A stretch of 64,000 nt of DNA, from contig JAZQCI010000045.1 in assembly GCA_045546175.1 (NCBI GenBank), positions 1 through 64,000 of the forward strand, read 5' to 3'. Position numbers and translations under genes: made by a program. This document shows positions 32,125 through 40,260 of the stretch, in pieces. How positions within the stretch are numbered: the first letter of the stretch is position 1; each line of letters begins with the position of its first letter. The notes below the pieces were generated by a model. That model had not been told where the DNA came from. It did not search any database and saw only the letters and a list, made by a program, of their open reading frames with translations. Origin of the DNA: CAG-791 sp045546175. Its GTDB lineage: Bacteria > Bacillota > Clostridia > Lachnospirales > Lachnospiraceae.

Positions 32125-32925
32125 TCATTTGCGGTCAAAATATCGCAGTGCGGTCATGATCAGTTTCTCTCTTAAGAGGACCTGCTCTTTCTTTTCTTTT
32201 ATGGCGCCGCTCTCGGCGTCACTTGCTCTCCCCAGCGAATACAGGATCCTGTCGTTGACGCCCTTCTGCCACAGCAGGTAGCTTCTTAGCATATCGTCCC
32301 GGTCCCTGATCAGAACCGGCCCAAACAGGTCCTCCGCCTGCACGCAGAGTTCCCTTTCCTCTTCACTGTCCGGTTCCCCGAGCAGTGACCAGTCCGGTCC
32401 TTCCGTCTCTTCGTGCACTACGTGCATCACGGGATAGTACTTATTATCTTCGAGGACGACCGCTTCCCGGTCTATAAAGAGCCCCAGTTTCCTGACCGCC
32501 CTTCTTACATATTCCGGGTCCGCCTGCGGCTGCAGGATGATCTCCGAAAAATCCAGCGTCTTGTCCGGTTCCCGCAGAAGGATCCTGCTCATGATCCTCC
32601 CGCCCATGCCTGCGATCACAAGTCCCCGGGCTTCCCCTTTTCTGTATGCGTCCAGGCCGTCGGAGAGACGCAGCTCAATCCTGTCCGATGCGCCGTATAA
32701 AGCGATATTCTCACGGGCCTTCTCCAGCGGTCCTTCGATGACGTCCATAGCTATGGAGCGGTCGATCACGCCGTCCATGACAAGCCTGATCGGAATATGC
32801 GCGTGATCTGTCCCCACATCGCACAGACAATACCCGTCTTGTTTCTTATTATCCTGCGGTCCTTTGGCCGTCACCATACCGGCGATCGCCGTCAGCCGCT
32901 TTGAAAGTCTTAACTGCGCTGCCAT
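32125..32925 (-). CDS. trmK: tRNA (adenine-22-N1)-methyltransferase
   Basis: A 266-residue TrmK (COG2384), which methylates A22 of tRNA using SAM. The SAM motif is CDVGTDHAHIPIRLV, and AGMGGRIMSRIL is the family's second signature. It starts 3 bases after the rpoD stop with no obvious ribosome site (TGAGCCATG), so it probably depends on translation of rpoD. The order rpoD-trmK-nif3 is conserved in Firmicutes. Confidence 0.93.
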   Translation of the reverse strand: MAAQLRLSKRLTAIAGMVTAKGPQDNKKQDGYCLCDVGTDHAHIPIRLVMDGVIDRSIAMDVIEGPLEKARENIALYGASDRIELRLSDGLDAYRKGEARGLVIAGMGGRIMSRILLREPDKTLDFSEIILQPQADPEYVRRAVRKLGLFIDREAVVLEDNKYYPVMHVVHEETEGPDWSLLGEPDSEEERELCVQAEDLFGPVLIRDRDDMLRSYLLWQKGVNDRILYSLGRASDAESGAIKEKKEQVLLREKLIMTALRYFDRK

Positions 32926-32928
32926 GGC

Positions 32929-34074
32929 TCAGTCGAGATAGTCCTTGAGCTTGCGGCTTCTGCTGGGATGACGGAGCTTGCGCAGCGCCTTGGCTTCGAT
33001 CTGCCTGATGCGCTCACGTGTTACATTAAACTCCTTGCCGACTTCTTCCAGGGTCCTGGCTCTTCCGTCATCGAGGCCGAAGCGGAGCCTGAGCACTTTC
33101 TGCTCCCTCTCGGTAAGTGTTCCCAGTACTTCCACCAGCTGTTCCTTGAGCAGTGTGAAAGCGGCTGCGTCGGCAGGTACGGGCACGTTGTCATCCTGGA
33201 TGAAGTCGCCCAGATGGCTGTCTTCCTCTTCGCCGATGGGGGTTTCAAGGGAAACGGGCTCCTGGGAGATCTTGAGGATCTCACGGACTCTCTCCACGGG
33301 AATCTCCATGCGTTCCGCGATCTCCTCGGGGGTAGGTTCTCTTCCCAGCTCCTGAAGGAGTTGTCTGCTCACTCTGACCAGTTTGTTGATCGTCTCAACC
33401 ATGTGGACAGGAATGCGGATCGTTCTGGCCTGGTCCGCGATCGCTCTCGTGATCGCCTGGCGGATCCACCATGTCGCATAGGTGGAGAACTTGAATCCCT
33501 TGTTGTAATCGAACTTCTCAACCGCCTTGATCAGACCCAGGTTTCCCTCCTGGATCAGATCGAGGAACAGCATGCCGCGGCCGACATAGCGCTTCGCGAT
33601 ACTTACCACGAGACGAAGGTTGGCTTCGGCCAGCCTCTTCTTGGCGTCTTCGTCGCCGTTCTCCATCCTCTTGGCCAACTCGATTTCCTCCTCCGCGGTC
33701 AGAAGCGGCACTTTGCCGATCTCCTTGAGGTACATGCGGACGGGATCCTCAATGTTAATGCTGTCCGGGATGCTCAGGTCGAGCATGTCCGGTTCCTCAT
33801 CACTGTTCTCATCTATCATATCAATATCATCGTCGTGCACATCCGTGTCATCATCCTCAACGACCTGGAGCACATCGATATCGTTCTTTTCAAGGACACG
33901 CACGATTAGTTCGTACTGGTCGTCGGTCAACTTCAGATTTTTGAACTCAGCGCGTATTTCCGACTCCTCAAGGACTCCTTTCTTCTGCTTTCCGGCGGCG
34001 ATCAGGTCCCCGATCTTCCTCATGAACTCTTCCTGACTCATGGTTTCATGATTCTTGTTATCCGCTTTGCTCAT
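32929..34074 (-). CDS. rpoD: Primary RNA polymerase sigma factor (sigma A)
   Basis: A 381-residue housekeeping sigma factor. An acidic N-terminal region 1.1 (EDDDTDVHDDDIDMIDE) is followed by 1.2 (DPVRMYLKEIG), region 2 (RYVGRGMLFLDLIQEGNLG, TYATWWIRQAI), region 3 and region 4 (RFGLDDGRARTLEEVG, VTRERIRQIEAKALRKLRHP). The TTGACA/TATAAT promoters seen across the window fit its specificity. It is in the dnaG-rpoD operon, with a CGGAGG site. Confidence 0.98.
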   Translation of the reverse strand: MSKADNKNHETMSQEEFMRKIGDLIAAGKQKKGVLEESEIRAEFKNLKLTDDQYELIVRVLEKNDIDVLQVVEDDDTDVHDDDIDMIDENSDEEPDMLDLSIPDSINIEDPVRMYLKEIGKVPLLTAEEEIELAKRMENGDEDAKKRLAEANLRLVVSIAKRYVGRGMLFLDLIQEGNLGLIKAVEKFDYNKGFKFSTYATWWIRQAITRAIADQARTIRIPVHMVETINKLVRVSRQLLQELGREPTPEEIAERMEIPVERVREILKISQEPVSLETPIGEEEDSHLGDFIQDDNVPVPADAAAFTLLKEQLVEVLGTLTEREQKVLRLRFGLDDGRARTLEEVGKEFNVTRERIRQIEAKALRKLRHPSRSRKLKDYLD

Positions 34075-34103
34075 TTTTCTGTTCCTCCGTTTTTCAATAT
34101 CTT

Positions 34104-35936
34104 TCAGGCAGTGGTCTGCCTAAGGGTGAAGTTGATTTTGCCGAGCGCCTGCAGTTCTTTTTTGGTGCTGAGCATTTTGCTGAGCATCTGGGCAGACGGC
34201 TCCTGCATCCCTTCTTCGAACTGCTTTCTCTCCCTTTCCGCCGCTGCTTTTCGGATTGAGATCACGATATCCTTAAGCGCTTTTTCTCTTTCTCTTGTGT
34301 CCGTAAGTCCCTTCAGTCTTGTGTTGAACATGGCCGCCGCCATCTCCTGCTCCTGCTGCGACTCGAACATGCCGATCACGGAAGCCGGGTTGCCGCCGCC
34401 CTGCTCTTCAAGGATCTTCCAATATCCCTGGGCCGCCTGCCTGGCAACTCCCTCGTGAAAGTGTTCCGGGCGCAGATAGGGTGAGATCTGCGGGAAGATC
34501 TCGGGCTCGTCCGCGAGCCATGTCATGAGGAGCTTTTCATTCTGCTCGACCCGGTCCTCCTTAGTCAGCCGGCTCTGGCGCTTTTTGGCCGGTTCCGGTG
34601 CCGCCGCGGAAGGCTCCGCGCCGCTATTCCAGACCGTCTGTGCCGAACCGGATCTCCCGTAGGAGGCAACCAGCCTTCTCAGACTCCCCTCGTCCACATA
34701 GTAGCGCCTCGCCGCTTCCGCCAGATAATTATTTCTCTCGATCTCATCTTCGATCGCGCACAATTTGGCGGCGATGGCGTGATGGAACTGCGTCCGCTGC
34801 GCCGGGTCGTCCATGGAATACTCTCTCTGCATCATGCGAAGCTCGAAGAAAAAGCTGTTCTCCGCATTTTTGATCCGCTCCAGGAATGCGTCCTTGCCGT
34901 TTTCCTTTATAAACTCATCGGGGTCCTTCTGGGGCCGCAGGTCGATCACTTTTCCTTCAATCCCCGCCTTTTTCAGGATGCCGATCGATCGCAGGGCCGC
35001 CCTTACACCGGCTCCGTCGCTGTCATAGGCCAGCAGCACCTGCCCGGTGTATCTCTTAAGGAGTGCCGCCTGCCCTTCCGTAAAGGAAGTGCCCAGCGAT
35101 GCGACCGCTTCGTGAAAGCCGGCCTGATGCATGGAGATGACGTCCATGTACCCCTCACACAGGATCTTGTAAGGCGCCTTCGATCTTTTGGCAATGTGCA
35201 GTCCGTACAGGTTCCGGCTCTTGTCGAAAATCTCTGTCTCGGGAGAGTTGAGGTACTTGGGCTTTGCGTCCCCCATGACGCGCCCGCCGAAGCCGATCAC
35301 CTGTCCCCGCACGTCCATGATGGGGAAGATGACGCGGTTCCAGAATTTGTCGTGCATTCCCCTCTTCTCGTCGAAGGCGGCGACGCCCGCCTCGAGGATC
35401 ACGTCATCGGAAAAGCCCTTGCTGCGCAGGTGGGCGCACAGGTCATTTCCCGAACCGTCGGCGTACCCCAGGCCGAAATCGCGCATCGTGGCCGCATCCA
35501 GCTTTCTCTGCGCCAGGTACCTGAGTCCTTTTATTCCTTTTTGCGACCGCAGCAGCTTGTAGTAGTAGACGGCCGCCTCTTTGTTGACCGCTCTTAAGAG
35601 CTGTCTCTTCTCCTCTCTTTTTTTGGCCTCTTCGCTGTAATTGACTTCGGGAAGCTTGATGCCCGCCCTGTCCGCCAGCGTCTGCAAGGCTTCCTGGAAA
35701 CTGTAGTTCTCATATTTCATGAGAAAAGTCGCCGCGTTTCCGCCCGCGCCGCATCCGAAGCAGTAAAACATCTGTTTGGGTTCCGAGACAGAGAAAGAGG
35801 GAGATTTTTCATTGTGAAAAGGGCACAGGCCAAAATAGTTAGCACCCTTTTTCTGTAAATGGACATAAGTTCCTACGACATCCACGATGTTGTTGGCGCG
35901 CAGGACCTCCTCCACTTTTTCATCCGGATAATACAT
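34104..35936 (-). CDS. dnaG: DNA primase
   Basis: A 610-residue DnaG that makes RNA primers at the replication fork. The zinc finger is C38, H41, C59, C62 (LCPFHNEKS ... FYCFGCGAGG). The TOPRIM catalytic core has CEGYMDVISMHQAG and AYDSDGAG, and a C-terminal helicase-binding region follows a Lys/Arg linker near residue 450. Length is normal. It lies 29 bases upstream of rpoD and 15 downstream of dgt. Confidence 0.98.
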   Translation of the reverse strand: MYYPDEKVEEVLRANNIVDVVGTYVHLQKKGANYFGLCPFHNEKSPSFSVSEPKQMFYCFGCGAGGNAATFLMKYENYSFQEALQTLADRAGIKLPEVNYSEEAKKREEKRQLLRAVNKEAAVYYYKLLRSQKGIKGLRYLAQRKLDAATMRDFGLGYADGSGNDLCAHLRSKGFSDDVILEAGVAAFDEKRGMHDKFWNRVIFPIMDVRGQVIGFGGRVMGDAKPKYLNSPETEIFDKSRNLYGLHIAKRSKAPYKILCEGYMDVISMHQAGFHEAVASLGTSFTEGQAALLKRYTGQVLLAYDSDGAGVRAALRSIGILKKAGIEGKVIDLRPQKDPDEFIKENGKDAFLERIKNAENSFFFELRMMQREYSMDDPAQRTQFHHAIAAKLCAIEDEIERNNYLAEAARRYYVDEGSLRRLVASYGRSGSAQTVWNSGAEPSAAAPEPAKKRQSRLTKEDRVEQNEKLLMTWLADEPEIFPQISPYLRPEHFHEGVARQAAQGYWKILEEQGGGNPASVIGMFESQQEQEMAAAMFNTRLKGLTDTREREKALKDIVISIRKAAAERERKQFEEGMQEPSAQMLSKMLSTKKELQALGKINFTLRQTTA

Positions 35937-35951
35937 ATTCTGATTTTCCTG

Positions 35952-36959
35952 TCAGATCACATCCCAGTTCTTGGGGATGTAGATCGATTCAAACATTTTG
36001 ATCGCATATCTGTCTGTCATCGAAGCAATGTAGTCACAGACAGCCCTGTAGAGGGGAGTGCCGGCATCGATCATCTTCTTCTGGAGATCCGGAAGCTCCT
36101 CCGGGTGCTTCATATAGTGCTCATACAGAACTTCGATCATGCTGCAGGCCTTGGACTCCTCCGACTTGGCGAGCGGATTGGTGTAAACGCTCTCAAACAT
36201 GAACGCCCTGAGTTCGCGAAAAGCCTCTTCGATCTCCTCCGACATGGTGATCACAGGCCTCCCCTGGCTCGTCGTGATGATGTCATGGATAAAGCGGTCA
36301 AGGCGCTGCCCCAGTGTTCTGCCCACGACAGAAGCGATCCGCTCAGGGACATCCTCTTCCTTCAGTATTCCGCCTCTTATGGCGTCGTCCATATCGTGAT
36401 GGATATAGGCGATCTTATCGGACAGCCGCACGATCTGTCCCTCCAGCGTGAAGGGGAGCGTATTCATCTGATGGTTCAGTATTCCGTCTCTCACTTCCTG
36501 CGTGAGATTGAGTCCGGCGCCGTTTTTCTCAAGCAGATCCACAGTTCGAAGACTCTGCTCATAGTGCCGGAATCCCTCCGGGCAGATCTTGTTCAGCGCC
36601 CGCTCTCCCGCATGTCCGAAAGGCGTGTGCCCCAGGTCATGCCCCAGCGCGATCGCTTCGACCAGATCCTCATTGAGACGCAGCGCCTTGGCGATCGTTC
36701 TGGCGTTCTGGGATACTTCCAGAGTGTGCGTCATGCGCGTCCTGTAATGATCTCCGTCGGGAGAAAGAAAGACCTGCGTCTTGTCCTTGAGTCTTCTGAA
36801 TGACTTGCTATGGAGAATCCTGTCCCTGTCCCTTTGGAAGACAGGCCGGATGTCACACTGCTCTTCGGGCACAGTCCTGCCCTTTGATTGGGTTGAGAAA
36901 GCAGCCCATGGGGCCAGGATCTCTTTTTCTCTTAATTCCAGTTCTTCTCTGATCGTCAA
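35952..36959 (-). CDS. dgt: Deoxyguanosinetriphosphate triphosphohydrolase-like protein
   Basis: A 335-residue HD-domain phosphohydrolase of the dGTPase family. The metal-binding motif runs through MTHTLEVSQ and IALGHDLGHTPFGHAGE, with a further NHQMNT and SDKIAYIHHDMDDA. It hydrolyses dNTPs to deoxynucleosides and may balance dNTP pools. The start is likely TTG at 36959 with AAGAGG upstream; the frame is open another 75 bases but without a ribosome site. Position before dnaG-rpoD is typical for Clostridia. Confidence 0.92.
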   Translation of the reverse strand: MTIREELELREKEILAPWAAFSTQSKGRTVPEEQCDIRPVFQRDRDRILHSKSFRRLKDKTQVFLSPDGDHYRTRMTHTLEVSQNARTIAKALRLNEDLVEAIALGHDLGHTPFGHAGERALNKICPEGFRHYEQSLRTVDLLEKNGAGLNLTQEVRDGILNHQMNTLPFTLEGQIVRLSDKIAYIHHDMDDAIRGGILKEEDVPERIASVVGRTLGQRLDRFIHDIITTSQGRPVITMSEEIEEAFRELRAFMFESVYTNPLAKSEESKACSMIEVLYEHYMKHPEELPDLQKKMIDAGTPLYRAVCDYIASMTDRYAIKMFESIYIPKNWDVI

Positions 36960-37109
36960 TGGAAGGCCTCTTCTTAACTTGTGAATACCGAAATGAAAAC
37001 AGAATTGCGGGACCGATCTGCAAACCGGCGGCAAAATCGGGTCTAATTTTATTATTCTTCGTCGGTTTTGATTTTCCTTTTTTACAAAAAAATAAATTTT
37101 AAATATATG

Positions 37110-37138
37110 TTGACATTTGAATATATTACTAATAAAAT
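37110..37138 (+). promoter_or_regulatory. Promoter of the tRNA-Leu pair
   Basis: TTGACA (37110-37115), 17 bases, TAAAAT (37133-37138) on the plus strand. The start would be a few bases before the first tRNA at 37150. The surrounding 37060-37145 is strikingly AT-rich. Confidence 0.8.
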
Positions 37139-37149
37139 AACATTTGTTC

Positions 37150-37232
37150 GCAGGAGTGGCGGAATGGCAGACGCGCAGGCTTCAGGTGCCTGTTATGGCA
37201 ACATAGTGTGGGTTCAAGTCCCATCTCCTGCA
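37150..37232 (+). tRNA. tRNA-Leu (CAG)
   Basis: 83 bases with acceptor stem GCAGGAG/CTCCTGC, T-arm GGGTTCAAGTCCC and a long variable arm as in class II tRNAs. The anticodon stem CAGGC/GCCTG holds loop TTCAGGT, giving anticodon CAG. CCA is not encoded. Confidence 0.95.
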
Positions 37233-37254
37233 TCCCAATTTAATATCGGGATGC

Positions 37255-37338
37255 GCGGAAGTGTCGGAACTGGCAGACGAGCAAGACTAAGGATCTTGTG
37301 GTGGGTACACCGTGTGGGTTCAAGTCCCATCTTCCGCA
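37255..37338 (+). tRNA. tRNA-Leu (AAG)
   Basis: 84 bases with acceptor GCGGAAG/CTTCCGC and a long variable arm. Stem CAAGA/TCTTG encloses loop CTAAGGA, giving anticodon AAG, whose A34 would need conversion to inosine by TadA to read CUU/CUC. CCA is not encoded. It is 22 bases after the first tRNA-Leu. Confidence 0.92.
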
Positions 37339-37347
37339 GTCAGGTTG

Positions 37348-37381
37348 GAAAGATCGGAAACAGAAATGTTTCCGATCTTTC
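37348..37381 (+). terminator. Hairpin terminator of the tRNA-Leu operon
   Basis: GAAAGATCGGAAAC and GTTTCCGATCTTTC form a perfect 14-bp stem with a 6-base loop, 9 bases after the second tRNA. The downstream TATTT gives a short T-tract. Confidence 0.8.
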
Positions 37382-37395
37382 TATTTGCGCGCTAG

Positions 37396-37486
37396 CAATG
37401 AGCCATGCGCAGGTGATCGTCATTGCAGACGCGGAGAGCTCGCTCTCAAGCGGATGTAATGGCGATTACCTGCGCATGGCTCATTG
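37396..37486. repeat. Hairpin repeat family B, short copy
   Basis: 91 bases that fold into one long hairpin. CAATGAGCCATGCGCAGGT pairs perfectly with the right end; further in, the arms differ at three positions that are all G-U in plus-strand RNA. The apex is GAGAGCTCGCTCTC. Ends and apex match the copy at 20494-20638. Homology of the arms extends weakly outward (TTTGCGCG/CGCGCAAA). It lies between convergent tRNA operons. Confidence 0.85.
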
Positions 37487-37494
37487 CTTACGCG

Positions 37495-37533
37495 CAAAAA
37501 AAGAACGTGTAAGAAATACTTACACGTTCTTTA
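37495..37533 (-). terminator. Terminator of the tRNA-Val operon
   Basis: AAAGAACGTGTAAG and CTTACACGTTCTTT form a perfect 14-bp stem with a 5-base loop. On the minus strand a run of T (TTCTTTTTTT) follows, just after the tRNA-Val(GAC) 3' end. Confidence 0.9.
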
Positions 37534-37536
37534 AAG

Positions 37537-37610
37537 TGGAACCGACGGGGCTCGAACCCATGACCTCCCGCACGTCAAGCGGACGCTCATCCCAGCTGAG
37601 CTACGGTTCC
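37537..37610 (-). tRNA. tRNA-Val (GAC)
   Basis: 74 bases with acceptor GGAACCG/CGGTTCC, T-arm GGTTCGAGCCC and D-arm AGCTCAGCTGGGATGAGC. Anticodon loop TTGACGT gives GAC. CCA is not encoded. It shares acceptor and arms almost fully with the other tRNA-Val nearby. Confidence 0.95.
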
Positions 37611-37638
37611 ATATTTATGATCGCCTCCGTCGAGACAG

Positions 37639-37712
37639 TGGAACCGACGGGGCTCGAACCCGTGACCTCTCGCGTGTGAGGCGAACGCTCATCCCAGCTG
37701 AGCTACGGTTCC
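37639..37712 (-). tRNA. tRNA-Val (CAC)
   Basis: 74 bases with the same acceptor, D- and T-arms as the tRNA-Val(GAC) downstream but a different anticodon stem-loop, TTCGC-CTCACAC-GCGAG, giving anticodon CAC. CCA is not encoded. First gene of the two-tRNA unit. Confidence 0.95.
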
Positions 37713-37759
37713 ATGACCCTGTGCGATTCTCTCTGACCTCGCCTTCAGAGTACTTTAGT

Positions 37760-37788
37760 ATATTATTACATTGCCCCTGAGTTGTCAA
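37760..37788 (-). promoter_or_regulatory. Promoter of the tRNA-Val pair
   Basis: TTGACA (37783-37788), 17 bases, TAATAT (37760-37765) on the minus strand, about 40 bases before the first tRNA-Val. Confidence 0.85.
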
Positions 37789-37803
37789 TCGGAATTTTAA
37801 AAA

Positions 37804-37893
37804 TATTCAGTGCCCCGAAAAAGACGCGCAGCGTATCGGGCGCGCCCGCAGTCCCAGCTGCGAAGCATTTGGGACTTGGTGTGTTGAATAATA
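37804..37893. repeat. Inverted repeat element family C, short copy
   Basis: About 90 bases bounded by TATTCAGTGCCCC and an imperfect inverted GGTGTGTTGAATA. Inside are CCCG/CGGG and AGTCCCA/TGGGACT hairpins. The ends and the AGTCCCA hairpin with a GCTGCG loop recur at 46297-46450. It sits just after the stop of the pyridoxal kinase gene. Confidence 0.6.
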
Positions 37894-37895
37894 CC

Positions 37896-38738
37896 TTAAT
37901 GCTCCGCGCTTCGTATCATTTTCCCGAGCTCCGGCAGCGTCTCCTCAAAGGCAACTCCGTACCTCGGATCCCCCCCTCTCTCCATAGTCGCCAGGATCGT
38001 CTTCGCCGTGTAGTCAGACGCTGTTTTGAAGGAGTCCTCCAGAGACATTCCTTTTACAATTGCTCCCACAGCGGCAGCCGCGAACAGATCGCCTGTCCCG
38101 TGGTAGGAGGCGCTGATTTTCTCATTCTGATAATAGAAAGTACTGCCATCTTTGCCGCGCATCCCATACACGCCGGTCTTCCCCTCCGACAGAGAAGCGC
38201 CCGTGATCACCGCGGTGCCGGCGCCAAGACCGCAGAGCCTTTCGCACAGCTGCTTCAGTTCCTCTTCCCCCGGGTTCTCTGTATATTCTGAACCGGTCAG
38301 CAGACAGGCTTCCGTGAGATTGGGCACGATAAGATCTGCGCGGCCGCACAGCTCTCTGCAGCGTGTCACACATTCCTCCTCGATGCCTCTGTACAGTTTT
38401 CCGTGATCACCCATGGCCGGATCGCTGAAAATGAGGGTATCCTCCTTTTTTAACAGGTCGATCACTTCGATGGCCAGGTCGATCTCCCGCGCGGATCCCA
38501 GGTATCCCGTGTAGATCGCGTCAAAATGTATGTTCTCTTCTTTCCACTGCCTCGCGAAGGAAAGCATGTGATCACTCAGGTCGATCTTCCGGTAATCCGG
38601 AAACATCGTGTGCGTTGAAAAAACAGCCGTGGGGAGCGGCACACAATCGACCCCCATGGCGGAAAGAACCGGCATCACTATTGTGATCGAACATTTTCCA
38701 AAGCAGGCAATATCCTGGATCGTCAGTATTCTTTTCAT
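37896..38738 (-). CDS. pdxY: Pyridoxamine/pyridoxal kinase-like protein
   Basis: A 280-residue ribokinase-superfamily kinase with the start MKRILTIQDIACFGKCS that is typical of Firmicutes pyridoxamine kinases, VFSTHTMFPDY, and the C-terminal GTGDLFAAA anion-hole/catalytic Asp motif. It would salvage B6 vitamers to PLP. PdxY and ThiD-like forms are related, and the GTGD form fits PdxY/PdxK. It follows apbE by 40 bases and may share its transcript. Confidence 0.85.
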   Translation of the reverse strand: MKRILTIQDIACFGKCSITIVMPVLSAMGVDCVPLPTAVFSTHTMFPDYRKIDLSDHMLSFARQWKEENIHFDAIYTGYLGSAREIDLAIEVIDLLKKEDTLIFSDPAMGDHGKLYRGIEEECVTRCRELCGRADLIVPNLTEACLLTGSEYTENPGEEELKQLCERLCGLGAGTAVITGASLSEGKTGVYGMRGKDGSTFYYQNEKISASYHGTGDLFAAAAVGAIVKGMSLEDSFKTASDYTAKTILATMERGGDPRYGVAFEETLPELGKMIRSAEH

Positions 38739-38778
38739 GAAACCTCACCTCTGTGTCTTTGCGGAGTCGCCGGGAATG

Positions 38779-39807
38779 TCACTGCGCCGTAAAGCCCATT
38801 CCCTCTGTGCTGATCTGCTCCCCGCCCGTTGTGATCATGAAGGCCTCTATGCCGTCCATGTCCTTCACAGCCGCGAGCGCTCTCTCCTCCCCCATGATCA
38901 GAAAGATCGTGGCGAGCGCGTCGCAGTCCGCAGACTTTCCGTCCGCCGCCTTCAGCGTCACGCCCTCTATATCGGACTTTGCCGGGTACCCGGTCGTAGC
39001 GTCAAGAATATGGTGGTACCTTACTCCGTCCGCCTCAAAATATCTCTGGTAGACACCGGACGTGACCACTGTCTGGTCGACGGCGTCCACGGATCCCAGG
39101 ATCTGCGCCTGCTGTGAATAAGGCTTCTCGATCCCAATACGGAAGGGCTCCCCGCTGCCTCCCGACCTCTTGTCTCCGATGCAGACAATATTTCCGCCGA
39201 GACTGATGATCGCCGAAGTGACGCCGCTCTTTCGGAGCTTCTCGCTCACTTTGTCCGCGATATATCCCTTGGCGATGCCGCCCAGATCGATGTGTGTCTC
39301 CGGATTCGCCAGCGTCACGGTATTGCCTTCTACGGAGACGCCTCGCCAGTCGACCGTAGCGGCCGCCTCCCGCAAGGCCTCCTCCGAGGGCACCACAGGC
39401 TCTTCCGCATGGAAATCCCACAGGTCGCTGACCTTGCCAATGGTGATATCAAAGGTCCCTTCCGACAGCTCGCTGTAATAAAGTCCTTTTCGGATCACCT
39501 CCACCGTCTCCGGGTCGCACTCCACGCTCTTTCCCTGCGCGTGATTGATCCTGTAGACATCCGTTCCTTCTTTGGTCCTGCTCAGCAGAGATTCATAGCG
39601 GCTGCACAGGGAAAAGGCGTCGTCTATGGCCTTCTGCGCATTTTCCTCGCTCATCTCTTCCATGTCATAGACAGAGATCATGCATACGGTGTCAAAATAG
39701 AAACTCTGCTTAACAACAGGCTCTGCCGTTTTACCGGCGCAGCCCTGCTGTGTTATAATCATTAGTACTGCCAGTGCAGTCAGAAATACACGCTTGAATC
39801 GCTTCAT
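38779..39807 (-). CDS. apbE: FAD:protein FMN transferase (lipoprotein)
   Basis: A 342-residue ApbE with an N-terminal lipoprotein signal (MKRFKRVFLTALAVLMI, lipobox QQGC at about residue 23), so it acts outside the membrane. Key motifs are IDLGGIAKGYIADK and HHILDATTGYP, involved in FAD and metal binding. ApbE attaches FMN to Thr/Ser of RnfG and RnfD. Both targets are encoded in the rnf operon 3-5 kb away. It is divergent from the NusG-II gene. Confidence 0.95.
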   Translation of the reverse strand: MKRFKRVFLTALAVLMIITQQGCAGKTAEPVVKQSFYFDTVCMISVYDMEEMSEENAQKAIDDAFSLCSRYESLLSRTKEGTDVYRINHAQGKSVECDPETVEVIRKGLYYSELSEGTFDITIGKVSDLWDFHAEEPVVPSEEALREAAATVDWRGVSVEGNTVTLANPETHIDLGGIAKGYIADKVSEKLRKSGVTSAIISLGGNIVCIGDKRSGGSGEPFRIGIEKPYSQQAQILGSVDAVDQTVVTSGVYQRYFEADGVRYHHILDATTGYPAKSDIEGVTLKAADGKSADCDALATIFLIMGEERALAAVKDMDGIEAFMITTGGEQISTEGMGFTAQ

Positions 39808-39882
39808 CGGGATCTTGCTCCTGTTTACAAGTTTATTGAATCGGGGCCAGAATCCGCCCTTGTCCGCAAGGAGAATTGTATC

Positions 39883-40260
39883 ATGTTAAGAGTAATCAGA
39901 AAAGCGGACATCCTTCTCTTTTGTGTCCTGCTCCTGTCCGCCGGTCTCTCGGCAGGGCTGTTCGCAATGCGGGCCGCAGCTACCGGCGCTGCGGTGGTCA
40001 TCACACTGGATGGTGAGACCTATAGCTCCTACAGTCTGGAAGAAGACAGAGAGATCGAAGTCGTGACCGAGACCGGAACGAACACAGTCTGCATAGAAAA
40101 CAAGATCGTATATATGAAGTATTCCGACTGCCACAACCAGGTCTGTGTGGAACACGCTCCCATCTCCCGCTCCGGCGAGAGCATAATCTGCCTTCCCCAC
40201 AGAGTAGTCGTTCAGATCGAAGGCGGAAAGGAGGCGGACGTCGATGCCGTTGCCAAATAA
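39883..40260 (+). CDS. NusG domain II-containing membrane-anchored protein
   Basis: A 125-residue protein. One N-terminal transmembrane segment (residues 9-30) anchors an extracytoplasmic NusG-II domain with YSDCHNQVCVEHAPIS and IICLPHRVVVQIEG, which contains the conserved cysteine trio of the family. Such proteins are often found beside ApbE, Gx transporters and Rnf in Clostridia and have been linked to extracytosolic redox systems. The exact role is not known. An AAGGAGAA site precedes the ATG, and its end overlaps the next gene by 17 bases. Confidence 0.85.
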   Translation: MLRVIRKADILLFCVLLLSAGLSAGLFAMRAAATGAAVVITLDGETYSSYSLEEDREIEVVTETGTNTVCIENKIVYMKYSDCHNQVCVEHAPISRSGESIICLPHRVVVQIEGGKEADVDAVAK

